Shown here one piece after another: positions 10,470 to 21,649 of a stretch of DNA of 64,000 nucleotides. Position 1 is the first letter of the stretch; each line of letters opens with the position of its first letter. Below the pieces are notes generated by a model. The model saw only the letters and a program-made list of their open reading frames with translations, searched no databases and had not been told where the DNA came from. Origin of the DNA: Prorocentrum cordatum (lineage: Eukaryota > Sar > Dinophyceae > Prorocentrales > Prorocentraceae). The stretch lies in assembly GCA_963575745.1 (NCBI GenBank), contig CAUYUJ010010458.1, positions 160,623-224,622 on the forward strand, given 5' to 3'. The translations under genes were made by a program, and so were the position numbers.

Positions 10470-10940
10470 GTGTGCTTGCGGCTTTCCCGTCGAGGTGCGC
10501 GGCAGATTCGCATTGCGCTGTTTAGCGGAAGCGCCATCTATTGTTGAGCGCAGGTGCGTGTTTTCAGGGCGCGGCGTCGTTGGCCAGCGTGTCAGTCCGT
10601 GCCAGATCCCCTTGTTTACGCCGGTGGATGCGTGGGGATGCGCGTGAGCCCCTTATTGTTGAGCAGAGGAGTGCCCGCGTCGTCCCGTCGAGGTGCGCGT
10701 GGTTGCAACTTGCGCTCTTCAGCGCAAGGTCGCCGCGTGCCGTCCAGGAGTGGCGCCGCTGGTCAGCGCGTCGCTTCGCGCTGGGTCCCCCTGTTTTGGG
10801 AGGTGGAGGCGCGAGTGCGCGTGGTCCTCTGCTGCTTAGCAGAGGTGTGCCCGCGTTGTCACATCGAGGCATGCGCGGGCGTGCGCGTGCTGTTTAGCGC
10901 GTCGTTGCCTGCGTGCCCTCTCAGGTCCATGTCGCGAGCG
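10470..10940 (+). repeat. Tandem repeat with period of about 190 bp
   Basis: CCCGTCGAGGTGCGCG occurs at about 10486 and 10683, with a diverged third version near 10862, each followed by a TGCGCTSTTYAGCG-like segment about 30 bases on. Other shared words are GCCAGCGTGTC/GTCAGCGCGTC and CCCCTTGTTT/CCCCCTGTTT. It sits between the RT and recombinase regions, where RNase H would be expected in a DIRS-type element. Confidence 0.65.
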
Positions 10941-11839
10941 ACCGAATCGCTGCACGCAGAATCCCACTACGCAGGGCGGCGGTGGCGGGCTGACGAGGCG
11001 ACGGGGGCCCGTTTCGGGGGATGCCAGCCCGTCGAGGGGGGCCCGACGAGGATCCGAAGGCCGCTTACGCGCGTCGCTTGAGGGGCAGGATTTGTCCGAG
11101 AGCCTCCCGCCCTGCCGCGCGCACGCTGCGCCGTGGCCATTTCGTTGTGCTGTTCGAGAAATGCCAGAGCTGCTATGGAGTTCTTCTCTGAGGCGGACTT
11201 GGCGGCATGCGTCCCTGGAGCTACGTCACGGCGGTCCTCGCCGCATGTGGAGATGGGGCGAGTAGCTCCTTTCGCCGACGGCGTGTTTACGCAGAGCGAT
11301 GTCGGACCTGTCCGCAAGCTCGCGCCTGTCGCGCCGACGCGCCAGCTTTCCGCTGGAGCCCAGGCCGCTTCCTGAGTGGGCCGCGTCTTCGGCTTGTCGG
11401 ACGCTGCCGGCACGTGCGGCATGAGGATCGACCCCGCGCACGGCATGAGGGTCGACCCCATCGTGAAGGCGAACGTGGCGTCGACTACAGAGCCTTCGCG
11501 TGCCTGCGCGCCCCAGAAGCGCGGCGCCAAGTCGCGGCGACCGCGCCTCCTCCCTCTCAGTCGGGAGCTCGATCCCCACAGGGCGACCTGCTCCAGCTCC
11601 GACGAAGATGCCGGCGACGAGTGTGGCATGAACGCTGCCGAGGCGCTCGGCGCGGCGGACGCTGCCGCGGTGCCCGCTGCGGCGGAGGCGCATTCCCTTT
11701 AGGGCCGCCGGGCCAGTGCGACATCCGCACCGTCGCGGGTCAAAGGTGCGGGTCGACGACATCGATGGCGATGTTGCAGCGCGCGGGGACCTTGCAGCAG
11801 CCCGCGACATCGAGGGGATCCATAAGGTCGAAGGCCAAA
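10941..11839. other. Inter-domain region of retroelement 1
   Basis: GC-rich sequence with several open frames, probably degraded coding DNA between RT and recombinase. I could not identify an RNase H domain. Confidence 0.35.
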
Positions 11840-12893
11840 TTTTGTGCAGACCAGTGCAAGGTCAGAGATATTGATCTTGTGCCCATCACGCCCAAGAAAT
11901 TCGAGTTGGCTTACACTCTGCTGAAGAAACGGGTGTACCGGAGCGGTGCACTTTACGTTGTCACCATCAAGAGGCTCCATTTTTCACGTGGCTTAGCGAA
12001 GGACTCTAACAAGGCCTTCTCGCGAGGAATGGGGCCATCGAGGCAGGCCGACCCCCTTCCTACTGAGGGGGTCGTCGAGTACGGCACCCCAGAGATCGTG
12101 CAGATCATCATTCGGCTGGGTTGTCCTCATGTCGCTCCAGCGGACGCGGCGGTCGTGGCGTGCGCCTGGCTGCTGCGCGACACTGAATCGTCTACTGCGT
12201 TCCTATCCGCGGTCACGCTCCACGACGCAAATCCAGGACAGCATAGATGTGGCTGAGCATCCTGGGACCTCCCTGCGTCCAAGGTGGACATCCGAGCGAT
12301 CGGGAAGGTCAGGTCTTTGGCCTGCGCTTCTCCCGCGAAGTTGTGCCCCGTCGCGGCCGTGCGTCGTCTTGTCGCTGCTTCCGAGGCGGCACGGGCGTCT
12401 GCAGGCCAGGCCGCGGATTCATGGCCGCTCGTATGCGACGTCCAGGGCCAGCTGGTCACCAAGGCCGCCGTCGTGGGCATGTACAAAGCGTTGGTCGCGC
12501 TGGGTGCGGGCTCGGGCGCACGCCCCAACATCACCGGGCATTCTGCAAGAGTCACGGGTGCGATGCTCATGGCCTTGGATGGCTTCAGCGAGTGGCTCAT
12601 TCAGTTGATTGGGAGATGGGCTCGAGTGCAGTACTCGGGTACATGCGTGAAGCCCTGCTTGGCAGGAAGGGGGCGTCATCGCGAAGGTCACGGAAGCCTC
12701 CAGGGTCACAGTGGAGGATCTGAATGTTCGCGTCATGGGCATGCTGGACAAGCATCACAAGTGCAACAAGGGTCAGGCCGAAACCCGCGCCGACCCCACT
12801 CTGGGGCGCTTCGTGGCCGACATCGCGCCGCAGGTCGAGATGCTTGGCGGCAAGTGTTCCACCCTCGCCGGCACCATCGCGAGCCTCAACTAG
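11840..12893 (+). pseudogene. Tyrosine recombinase (integrase) of retroelement 1
   Basis: The pattern of catalytic residues of tyrosine recombinases is visible: box I Arg in WLLRDTE (about 12165), box II HxxR in ITGHSARVTGA (about 12530-12560), the Trp of LIGRW (about 12610), and the tyrosine in AVLGYMREALL (about 12630), which lies one frame away from the rest. An in-frame TGA at 12254-12256 and the frameshift near 12620 inactivate it. A CPVAAVRRL segment near 12345 is typical of the dinoflagellate version. The C-terminal part continues in a third frame to the TAG at 12891-12893. YR after RT in one element is the defining feature of DIRS-like retroelements. Confidence 0.75.
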
Positions 12894-12896
12894 AGG

Positions 12897-13151
12897 ATGC
12901 AGGATGTCGATCGGGACCTGAACATTCTGAACAATACCGAGCAGCCCAAGGACATCAAGTGCGTAGGTGGCATGAAGAACGTTCTCTTCACGCAACACCA
13001 GACCTGCTGCGGCTGGTGCTGGTACGGCGGGAGCTTCGAGCTGCTTCGTGAAGGCCCGGGCGATGCCCCAGACAAAGAATGGTGCAGCAGATGTTTGAAA
13101 CGTACGCGCGTTTTGCTGGAGTGGATATATAGGTGCCGTGGGCCAGGATGA
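12897..13151 (+). pseudogene. Cys-rich C-terminal tail of retroelement 1
   Basis: It follows the recombinase in the same phase, one stop codon later. A CCGWCW pair and an EWCSRC pair, about 27 residues apart, could bind one zinc ion. A GATATATAGG site follows at 13124. It is probably the tail of the recombinase protein or a separate small ORF. Confidence 0.45.
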
Positions 13152-14330
13152 GGCTGGTATAGAAGGAGGCTACCTTCAAGCGCAGTGGGCGCCTTGGCAG
13201 GCAAGTGCGCCCAGATCCCACGCCATGTCGCCAGGTCGGTGGGCCGCATAGGGGTAAGCAAGTCCCTTGGGGTGCGGCCAGGACCCCGGCACGAGTCGGC
13301 CCGCGGACCTATACAGCATGACTGCGGCGAGGAAGAAATGTGGGCGAAGTGTCGTAACGCGTCCTGCCTCCCTCACTGATGCTTGGCGTGACGATGTCCG
13401 TGTCCCCCAGAACACATGAGAACCCGCTCTCCAAACTAAAACTTCTAGAATCGTTCGATTCCTTGTCACCCTCCTCATCTGCGCCATCTGGGCCGCTCCA
13501 GGCCCTCGCCCAGCCGTGGCGACGAGGGGTGCCCCCGAATGCCCAGAAAGAGGTGAGGCGGAGGAGCACGAGGAGGAGGAGGAGGAGGAGGAGGAGCACG
13601 AGGAGGAGGAGGAGGAGGAGAAAGAAGATGAGGCGTTCCTCGCCCCCCTTTTCTCTCCCTCTTGACTGCCGCCCGCGCCCCAGGAAACGCTGGGACCCCT
13701 GCAAGGGTGCCGAGGGATGGGCCGGCTGGTTGGGAGGACCGGGCAGTCCTCCTCGTCATTGCTCTCCTCCCCTTCCTCTTGGTCTTGGTCCTTTGTTGTT
13801 GCTGTTCTCCCTCCTCCACATCAGCGGTATTCGCCCCTCCTCTTCGTCGTAGGCGACTTGCCAACCTCATGTTCATCGCTATGCTGCTCGCTGTCAGTCA
13901 TACTCCTCGTGTTCTTCCTTCCTCCTTCCTCATTATCCCCATCCTCCTGCCTTCCTGCTTATCATGGTCCTCATCCTTGTCGTGCTTTTTATCATCATGG
14001 TCATCATCATCCTTTTCATCTTCATCCTGGTTCCCATCCACCACCATCAGGCTCAGATCTGTACTCTTCCGAATTACAACCAGCAGCATCATCATCCTTA
14101 TCTTCCTCCTCGGAGGGGAAGGGAAAGGGAGGCAGGGGTAGGAAATGGAGGAGGAGGAGAAGGAGACGAGAGAGGAGATAAGCGAAGGGGAGGGGGAGAG
14201 CGAAAGAGGGGGGAGAGGGAAAAGGGGAGAGGAGAGGACCGCCGAACGGCGAACAATATGCCCAGAAGGGGGGGTCGCGGCGGAGTCATGATCTTTCGGG
14301 GGGACCTTTCGAGGCTCAGGTAAATTGTAA
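13152..14330. other. Spacer with GGA and T/C-rich tracts
   Basis: A GGA/ACG purine repeat lies at 13556-13630, pyrimidine-rich DNA at 13740-14110 and GA-rich DNA at 14110-14240. No gene is recognisable. Confidence 0.6.
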
Positions 14331-14365
14331 AGGGATCTCAGGCGAGAACGCGATACCTAATCAAC

Positions 14366-14490
14366 TTAAGCGGAGATGTCGGGCGAGAGCGCCAATCTTG
14401 AGTACGAGTGCGTCTCTGGCCAGGGCGTGTCTGAGATTGTGCGAAAGTATCGAGCGGGAGTCGTTGTTGCTGTGATAGTCGGGCCTTCGC
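14366..14490 (+). repeat. Single copy of the SGES/KYRAG repeat
   Basis: It matches the array at 16325-16860 in sequence and orientation: TCGGGCGAGAGCGCC, then a TGGCCAGGGCGT box, then AAGTATCGAGCGGGAG. One frame reads SGESAN, then GQGV, then RKYRAGVVVAV, matching the peptide encoded by the array. It lies on the far side of the LINE remnant. Confidence 0.7.
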
Positions 14491-14551
14491 CAAACGAACG
14501 AACGTAAGCCTTGCGCCGGGCGGCGCGCGAGCAGGGTGACGCATGTGAGAA

Positions 14552-16230
14552 TTAGCGCCGGAAAGCGGCACTGTTCACATCGTGTTCCACTCCTTCACTG
14601 CTGACTCCCACTACCCGCCGCTGCTCTGTCGTCCCGACAGAAGAATACAGACAGTGGCTTCTGGGAACGGCAGCGGGCGGACAATCGCGTATGACCGTGT
14701 CGCTCCAAGATTGTCTTGGGCGCCCTCGCATGCGCGGCCCAGATGGGGCTGGAGAACACATTCGACCAGTTCGAAAACCGAGCGTCACACCGGGTCTTCT
14801 CAGTTGTGTTTCTTGCGAGTTGCACCATGAGGGGCAGTCGTCGGCTCGCGCGTGTCCAGATAAGTGTGGAGCGCGCGCAGAAAGAGCGCTCCAGATTTCG
14901 AGATCTTGCCTTGCTGCCCTGTCCGGCTACTCATCTCAGACCCAAGCTTGTGTTCTGTAGAAGAACGGGTGCCCAAGCATGCGGCTGAGTTTTTGAACGC
15001 GATTGGAGCGCCAAAAGCATTCAGAATGTTGGTGTCAGGCCTGGCTTACATTATTGCACTGGTTGCCAATTCAATGTGAGTCCGCAGTGCATCCCGCAAG
15101 TCAAGATGGAATGTATGAGTGCTTGCACGGTGTAAGGATCGCTGTCAATCAATAGGGTGTCATCTGCATTGAGGAGCTCTCTGACGAAATCTCCCGGCAG
15201 CTCGCCCAAGTTCGTCTGCAACAAATTGCGCGCATCCGTCAGGAGGGTGGTCGTCACAATCTTGAAGAGGAAGGGGGAGAGTGGACAGCATTGAAACATT
15301 CAATTAAGTTCGGGCGTGCTCGGCAGACGTTTCGTCAAAGTCGCTCACGACGAAGGTGCGGTCCTGGTAGATGGAGGCCACAACGCGCACGAATTGGCCA
15401 GGACATCCAAACCTTTTCAGAGAGGCCGCGAGCGCCGTCGGCGAAACCAAGAGAGTCGAAAGCGTTGGCCCAACCTATTGCAAGCAACAGGGTCTCGCCG
15501 TCTTTGGTTGCCCAAGTACCTTCTATCACCCGTCTTGCGAGGATGGTGGCGTCTGTTGTCCCCCTGCGGGCGGAGAAGCCGCATTGCGATTTCCAAATTT
15601 TATCTTCGGCGCCAGCGTCCGTAAGACGACCCAGAAATATCGCGGCGATTACATTGTAGCCAAACTGAGGAGTAGACTAATAAGTCTGCAATTGTCGCAC
15701 AACGCCAAAATACTTGTCTTGAAGACCGGGCGAAAGTTGGTTTCCCTCCCAGCGTCTAACACGCGCGCCTGCATCCGTATCTTGTTACAGAAAGCGGTGA
15801 TCCGCGACAGCACTGTCTCGCCATCGCCAGCAGCTGCCTTCAGAACTCTAGGGAAATGTGTCCCTCCTGGCTGCTTTTCCGCCCCGCAGTCGTTTGGCCG
15901 TCTTGCGGACTTCGACTCCGGTGATTGGAACGAGTAGCATTGGCAGCTCATCGTGGATTGGCTTCTCGTCGGGCAGCACTAGCGAGGGCCCTACTGCCCA
16001 TTGCACCGTTTCCATATGCGTGGCTAACGTCTCGGCCCTGGCATCGCTGTCGACCAGGGCGCCAGCAGCATTCCGGAGGCGTCCCTGCTGCGGGCATAAC
16101 CATGTCCGTAGTTCCCGCACATCCCGAATTGCCGTCTGCAGTGAGCCTGTCAAGCTAGTTCGAGCGGTCCCGCGCCACAGATCTTCGAACACATTTGGCA
16201 AGGCTGCGCTCTTCCACAGGATCTCCTGAC
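14552..16230 (-). pseudogene. LINE (non-LTR) retrotransposon remnant, RT domain
   Basis: Read on the minus strand from 16230 downward, LINE RT blocks appear in order: a pre-RT segment (RAETLATHMETVQWAVGP, about 16090-16000), FRPVFKTS...LCDNCRLISLL (about 15740-15660), LLLAIGWANAFDSLGF (about 15490-15440), CCPLSPFLFKIV (about 15290-15250), the catalytic box as LLNADDTLLIDSD (about 15180-15140, Asp pair present but Asn for the usual Tyr/Phe), CGLTLNW, and a C-terminal GRPRQSWSDTVIRDC at about 14715. Frames change repeatedly. The endonuclease end is missing, which fits 5' truncation. Flanks on both sides carry the same tandem repeat, so it appears to have inserted into that array. Confidence 0.8.
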
Positions 16231-16324
16231 CGTCGCGCCTCCCCTCGCCAGGCGATCAGATGCAAGGATCTATCCGTCACCCACGGCCTGCGCGCAGCAG
16301 CCAGTTGCACCAGCCATAGTAAGT

Positions 16325-16860
16325 TGAAGTCTCGGGCGAGAGCGCCATTGAAGTCGAATCTGGCCAGGGCGTCTTTCAGTAAGAAGCATCGAGCGGAAGC
16401 CGCAATTGTTGTAGCTTCGCCTTCCCAACCTCAATGCATTCCGAGGAATCCTCGGGCGCGAGCCCCATTCCTGAGTGTGAGGACGTCTATGGCCAGAACG
16501 TTTCTCGGCAAGTTCTTAGACAGTATTAAGCGGGCGGGGCCCGTCGTTGTCCGGCGAAGACGTCATTCCTGAGTGAAGTCTATGGCCAGGACGTCTCCGA
16601 GTAAGCATTGAGGATGTATCCAGCGGGCGCCGTTGTTGTTGCAGCCGGGCCCTCACCAACAAGGGTGAAGTTCGAGGAGGTATCAGGCGAGAGCGCCACC
16701 CCTGAGTGTGAGAATCTTTCTGACCAGGACGTCGATCAGAAAATTATGAGGAAGTATCGAGCGGGAGCCATTGTCGTCGCAGCTCAGATTTCAACAACCC
16801 AGATTTGGAGCCAAGGCCGCGCTCGAGCGGGAGCCTCGTTTTCAGAGAGATTGTAGCCAG
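16325..16860 (+). repeat. Tandem repeat of about 110-130 bp encoding a peptide repeat
   Basis: About four and a half diverged units. Each has a GGGCGMGAGC box, a TGAGTGTGAGGACGTCTATGG-like box (shortened here), a CCAGGACGT box and a TATCRAGCGGGAGCC box ending in GTTGTTGTYGCAG. In the best frame each unit reads SGESAxPECE, then GQDV, then RKYRAGAxVVA. One unit has a stop at the Arg of the KYRAG motif and another is frameshifted, so any protein is dead here. Confidence 0.75.
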
Positions 16861-16906
16861 AGTCGACTCAAGAGCTCCCAGAACTGCCTCCATAGATCAG
16901 CGAGCA

Positions 16907-18003
16907 ACCGTGCCCTGAGGCACGAGTTGGAGTGTCTCCGGGCCCTTTGGAATCATCCGTCCTCAGTCCTGAGTGAACGAGTAGTGTGAATGAGGATGGA
17001 GGGGCCCAGACCAAAAAACAAATCTCTTGGGGCGTGTCGCGTGTCCCCGCAACTTGCCGCATAAAAGTCTCGGAGCCAAGAGGGGCCCAAGACGGCCCAA
17101 GAGGCCCCCGAGACGGACCAAGGGCGCCCGAGTCGCCCGAAGGTTGTTCCAAGACGCCCAAACTGGCGTCCAGACGGCCAAAGAGGCCCCGAAGACGACC
17201 CAAGAGGGCTCCAAGAGGCCCCCCGGGGGAAGGGGACCTCAGGTTTTTTGAAAGAGTTTAGCGTTCTCGGCCCCAAGAGAGCCCCAAGAGTGGCCCAAGA
17301 GAGGCCTCAGAGTGGGAACACGAATCGACATTTCGTCGCCACCGTGCCAGGTTGTAGGTCAGAGGCCTCTTTGATGCCCGGGGGGATCTCTTGGGAGGCC
17401 TCTCGGGAGCATCTGGGAGGCGGTTTTGGGGTGTCTCTGGGGCCTCTTGTTCACTTGGGATATGATGTGTGCCTCTTGGGAGTCTCCTGGAGCTTCTGGG
17501 GGCCTTCGCGGGATCCTGCTGGCGGTCTCGGGAGTCGTTTTGAGGCGGAGCGCTCGAAATGTCGATTCGTGTTCCCCCTTCTCGGGCCTCTCTTAGGCCA
17601 CTTTGGGGCTTGGGCCGTCTAGGAAGCCTTTTAGGCAGTCGGGAGAACGTCAACATCCTTCAAAACCTCGGGGCCATCAATGATGTTGGCCTTTCGGGGC
17701 CCTCTTGGGGCGTGTCGGGGGCCTCTTGGGCCGTCTGGAGGCCATCTTGAGCGTCTTGGAGCAATCTTCGGGCGACTAGGTTCGCTCTTGGACCTTCTCG
17801 GGCGCCTCCTGCGGCACTCTTGGGCCGTTTCGGGCCCCTCGCGACTCCGAAAAAAACATGGGGCAAGACGCTGGGACACGCGACGCGCCCCAAGAGATTT
17901 GAGAAGTTGGGGTCAGGATCCTGAAATCCTCATTCACTCAGGGCTGAGGACGGAGAATTCCAAAGGACCCGAGGATACTCCAACTCGTGCCTCAGGGCAC
18001 GGT
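16907..18003. mobile_element. Foldback element with long inverted repeats
   Basis: The first 190 bases or so (from ACCGTGCCCTGAGGCACGAG) and the last 180 (ending with its reverse complement at 18003) pair over their length, including the shared core AAATCTCTTGGGGCGYGTCGC at about 17020 and 17890. The interior (17100-17825) is the CTTGGG repeat, in CCCAAGAG orientation in the left half and CTTGGG in the right half, so the whole 1.1 kb is a large hairpin. No transposase is encoded. It looks like a non-autonomous foldback or MITE-like element. Confidence 0.8.
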
Positions 18004-18299
18004 GGCGTACCTAGTTGCCTGCGTGCCAGTTCAGCACTCTGGGTGGCGACTATTCGAGGGGCGCACAGGAGGCCGGAACGTGTGGCACCTCGTGCTTCCT
18101 GGTTGGAGAGAGCCATCACATGTGACACGTTATTCCGCATCGTGTGGGTATGTCCCGCCTCGACGTCAGGCCTCGTCCAGTCCTAATGTGTCCTTCTCTC
18201 CATGTTCCTCCTAACTAACCTCCTCGCCGCTTCTCCTTAGCCCACCCTGTGAGCGGCAACGGTTGGAGCAGCGCCCAGAATGTCGTAACATGGGCCACG

Positions 18300-18880
18300 G
18301 GGCGCCTTATTCTGGCCGTGTTGGGTCTATCTTGGGCTCCTGTGAGGCCGTATTGCGGCCCTCTCAGGACCCTCTTGGGCTACCTTGTCGTTCGCTTGAC
18401 TTCCTTGGGCCCCTCAAGGTCATCTGGGGTGTCTCTTGGGCCTGTATTGAAGAATGTTGGAATTTCTTGGGCCATCTTAGGGCCCTCGGGGGGGTCCTGG
18501 GCCCTTCTTGGGCCGTCTTGGATCTCTCTTGGGGGTAATATGAGCTGTCTGGGAGCATTATTGGATCCCTCATGGGGCTCCTGTAGGCTCTCCTTGGTTC
18601 CTCGTAGGCCCTCTGGGGGCCATATTGAGCTGATGGGCCCGAGACGCCCAGCATTGTCCAAAAACCACCAGGGATCCGTAGATGTTCAACTGGTGTTGGC
18701 CGTCCTGAAGGCATATTGGCCTTCTTTTGGCGGTCTTGGAACGTTCTTGGAGTCTCGTTGGCGCCTCTTGGGTCTTCTTGGGTGGCTTCTGAATGCTGTT
18801 GAGGCGATGTTGGGCCATCTTGGCAGCCTTGGTGGCCTTCTCTGGGCTGTCTGGGGAGTCTTGGAGAGCCCTGGAGAACT
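18300..18880 (+). repeat. CTTGGG-type repeat, cluster 3
   Basis: Same degenerate unit as at 690-955 (TCTTGGGCC, GTCTTGGG, CTCTTGGG). Slightly diluted by AT changes. Open Trp/Leu/Gly frames are not taken as genes. Confidence 0.8.
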
Positions 18881-19550
18881 TCAGGGAAGCGTCGGAGCGA
18901 CCAGGAACACTCCAGATGGAAGTGCGATGCACGCAGCACTGTGTGTCGACAGGCGGGGTCATCTGGAAGACTTGACTAACCCTTGCCAGAAAGAATTTAT
19001 CATTCTACAGGACCTTAGCTTACCACGGGGCACGGTGGCGGGTTCCCTAGCAATGAGTCAACAGCCGTGGCGATGGCGACAGCAACGGCGGCGGGGACGG
19101 CGGCGATGACGATGACGGAAATGTATAAACCGACGGCATGCAGGAAAGCGTTAAGAAGGCGGCAGCGAAGCGCACGATTTTCGCGAGATTGCGCAGGAGA
19201 GTGGCAGCAGAGCATCACCATCCTGCACTCACCCGAGCACGGGCCTTGCAGATGTTCACTGGCCTGGGAGGTGTTCAGAGCTGTGGCTGCTTCGGAGGGC
19301 TCTGGAGTTAAAGCTGGCCTCGCGGGCAGCAAAGAACCAGACCAGGGCGCGTCGGTGGGGGCAGGCTGACAACGTGCTCTGCGCGGTCTTGGCACTCGTC
19401 AAGGAGCCGCCAGCAGTGAGGGTGAGGCGGAGGCAGGAGGGGGCGTTGAGGGGATAGGGTGAGGGCAGATCGTTCAAGAGAAAAGATGCTTGTTCAAGCG
19501 AAAAGCTGGTTCGCTCAGGCGAAAACGCAACCAGCGAAAACTACGTAGAT
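18881..19550. other. Unassigned spacer
   Basis: Mixed DNA with a short GCGACGG-rich run at 19060-19110. No gene recognised. Confidence 0.5.
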
Positions 19551-20155
19551 AGACACACATAGACACAGAGAGACACAGAGGGACGCAAAGTGACACAGAG
19601 GGACACAGAGGGACACAGAGGGACACAGAGGGACACAGAGCGATACAGAGGGACACAGAGGGACACAGTGGGACACAGAGGGACACAGAGGGACACAGTG
19701 AGACGCAAAGGGACACAGAGTGGCACAGAGGGACACAGAGGGACACAGAGGGACACAGAGGGACAAGAAGAGACACAAAAGGACACAGAGTGGCACAGAG
19801 GGACACAGAGGGACACGGAGAGACACAGAGGGACACAGAGGGACACAGAGGGACACAGAGGGACACAGAGAGACACAGAGGGACACAGAGGGACACAGGG
19901 GGACACAGAGGCACACAGAGGGACACAGAGGGACACAGAGGGACACAGAGGGACAGAGGGACGCAGAGAGAAATTGAGACACAGAGGGACACAGAGCGAC
20001 ACGGAGGGACACAGAGGGACACAGAGAGACACAGAGCACAAGGACGCAGCGAGACACAGAGGGACACCGAAGCACACAGAGGGACACAGAGGGACACAGA
20101 GGGACACAGAGAGCCAGAGAGGGACACAGAGGGACACAGAGAGACACAGAGACTC
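19551..20155. repeat. 10-bp tandem array, unit GGACACAGAG
   Basis: About 60 units in near-perfect 10-bp register, with occasional point changes (ACGCAAAG, GATACAGAG) and one short phase slip near 19955-20045. The unit contains no stop in any frame, so long frames are open on both strands (DTEGHRGTQR on plus, SVSLCVPLCP on minus). I treat these as artefacts. Confidence 0.95.
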
Positions 20156-20355
20156 ACTATGGCGCGCGCAGGCGCTGCGGTGTGCGCGGGCGTGTGGCGC
20201 ACGCGTCGTTGCAGCAGGAGCTGCCGTGTACTTGCACAGGCATGGTGGGTATACGCAAGCGTTGTGGTGTACACATCACAAGCTCTGTGGAGTACACATG
20301 CGCCGTGAGGTACGCGATCGCTGTAGCACCCAAAGTCGCTGTGATGTAAGTGTGC

Positions 20356-20361
<6 letters not shown>

Positions 20362-20412
<51 letters not shown>
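20362..20412. repeat. (GAC)n microsatellite
   Basis: Pure GAC/ACG triplets, followed by a C-run at 20450-20487. Confidence 0.95.
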
Positions 20413-20413
<1 letters not shown>

Positions 20414-20744
20414 TAGGCGGCGCGCCTCGGGGGGTGCGCGCCGCGGCCCCCCCTACCGTTATCCCCCCCGCCCCGCCCCCCCCCCCGGGTAACACGTGTC
20501 CAACCAGGACTAAAGAATGATGTCCATTTGCGGCGCGCAATTGGCGTCGGGCCCGCCGCCGGGCATTCCCCCTGGCGCGCGGCCGCCTCCAGCGCCGGAA
20601 GGCACGTCGTAGAGGAAAAACATTGGAATCCAGAGAGTCAATCCGTAAACTCTGGAGTTTGGGGAATCTCCTCTTCCGATTCCACTGGGATCCAGAGGTA
20701 AGAATCCGTAATTTTCGGAGTTCAAGGTTCGAAGATCGTGGTGG

Positions 20745-20870
20745 CCCCCCAGGAGGCTCTTGGTTGCCCCTGAGGAAGCTCCTCGTGGTCCCTCAGGAGG
20801 CCTTTGGTGGCCCCTCAGGCGGCTCTTGGTCTCAGGAGGCTCTTGGTGGCCCCTCGCGCCGCTCGATGCA
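20745..20870 (+). repeat. Short tandem repeat, GGTGGCCCCTCAGG unit
   Basis: About five imperfect units of 24-30 bp with CCTCAGGAGGCTCTTGGT words. Confidence 0.7.
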
Positions 20871-21029
20871 GGTCTGCGATCCCTCCAGCCGTCCAGTGTC
20901 CAGACCGCGAAGGAAGAGGAGGATCAGAAGGAGGAGGATGGAGGGAGGAAGGGGGCTTCAGGAGGATCACGAGGACGACGAGGAGGATGAAGAGGCAGGA
21001 AGGTGGAGGCAAAAATGACGAGGAGACTT

Positions 21030-21589
21030 CAAGGATGATGATGGTGATAATGATGATGGTAATGTCGAGAATGATGATGGTGGTGATGATGATGGTGATG
21101 GTGCTGTCGCTGTTGTTGTTGATGATGATGGTGGTGATGATGATGAGAATGAGGCGAGAAACATCAAGATAGTAGTGGCCATGATGCTGATGAGGACGAG
21201 TGTGAGGATGGACATCTTTCCCCGAGGAGACTGTCGTAAATCATAGATCGAGATCAAATGTGGCAGCGAGGATGAGGATGCCGATCCTTCCAATGCTGGT
21301 GTTGCTGGTGATGGCGATGCGTATGAGGCTGCTGATTATTAAGAGGGTAATGATGTTGATGACGCCGGCTACGATGACAACGATGATGACGATGCGCATG
21401 AGGCTGGGCACGATGATAACCATGATGGCGATTAAGAAGATAGGTGGATGTTGATGTTTATCGTCATGACGACGTCGGCGAAGGCCTCCACAATGAGGGT
21501 GACGATGGTGATGGTGAGGACCACGGCGATACGGATGATCATGATGATGAGGATGATGATGATGCTGATGATGACAAAATGAATGATAC

Positions 21590-21636
<47 letters not shown>

Positions 21637-21647
21637 CTGATGATCAT
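21030..21647. repeat. GAT/GAC-rich compound microsatellite
   Basis: GAT triplets with many point changes; pure run at 21588-21640. Open as poly-Asp. Confidence 0.9.
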
Positions 21648-21649
21648 CT

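Noticed and set aside
17027-17260. Small plus-strand frames rich in Pro/Arg in the foldback element
   Set aside because: They are readings of the CCCAAGAGG repeat strand and pair with similar frames on the other arm.
19551-20492. Long open frames on both strands across the 10-bp array
   Set aside because: The 10-bp unit lacks stops in every frame, so long frames are inevitable; composition is purely that of the repeat.
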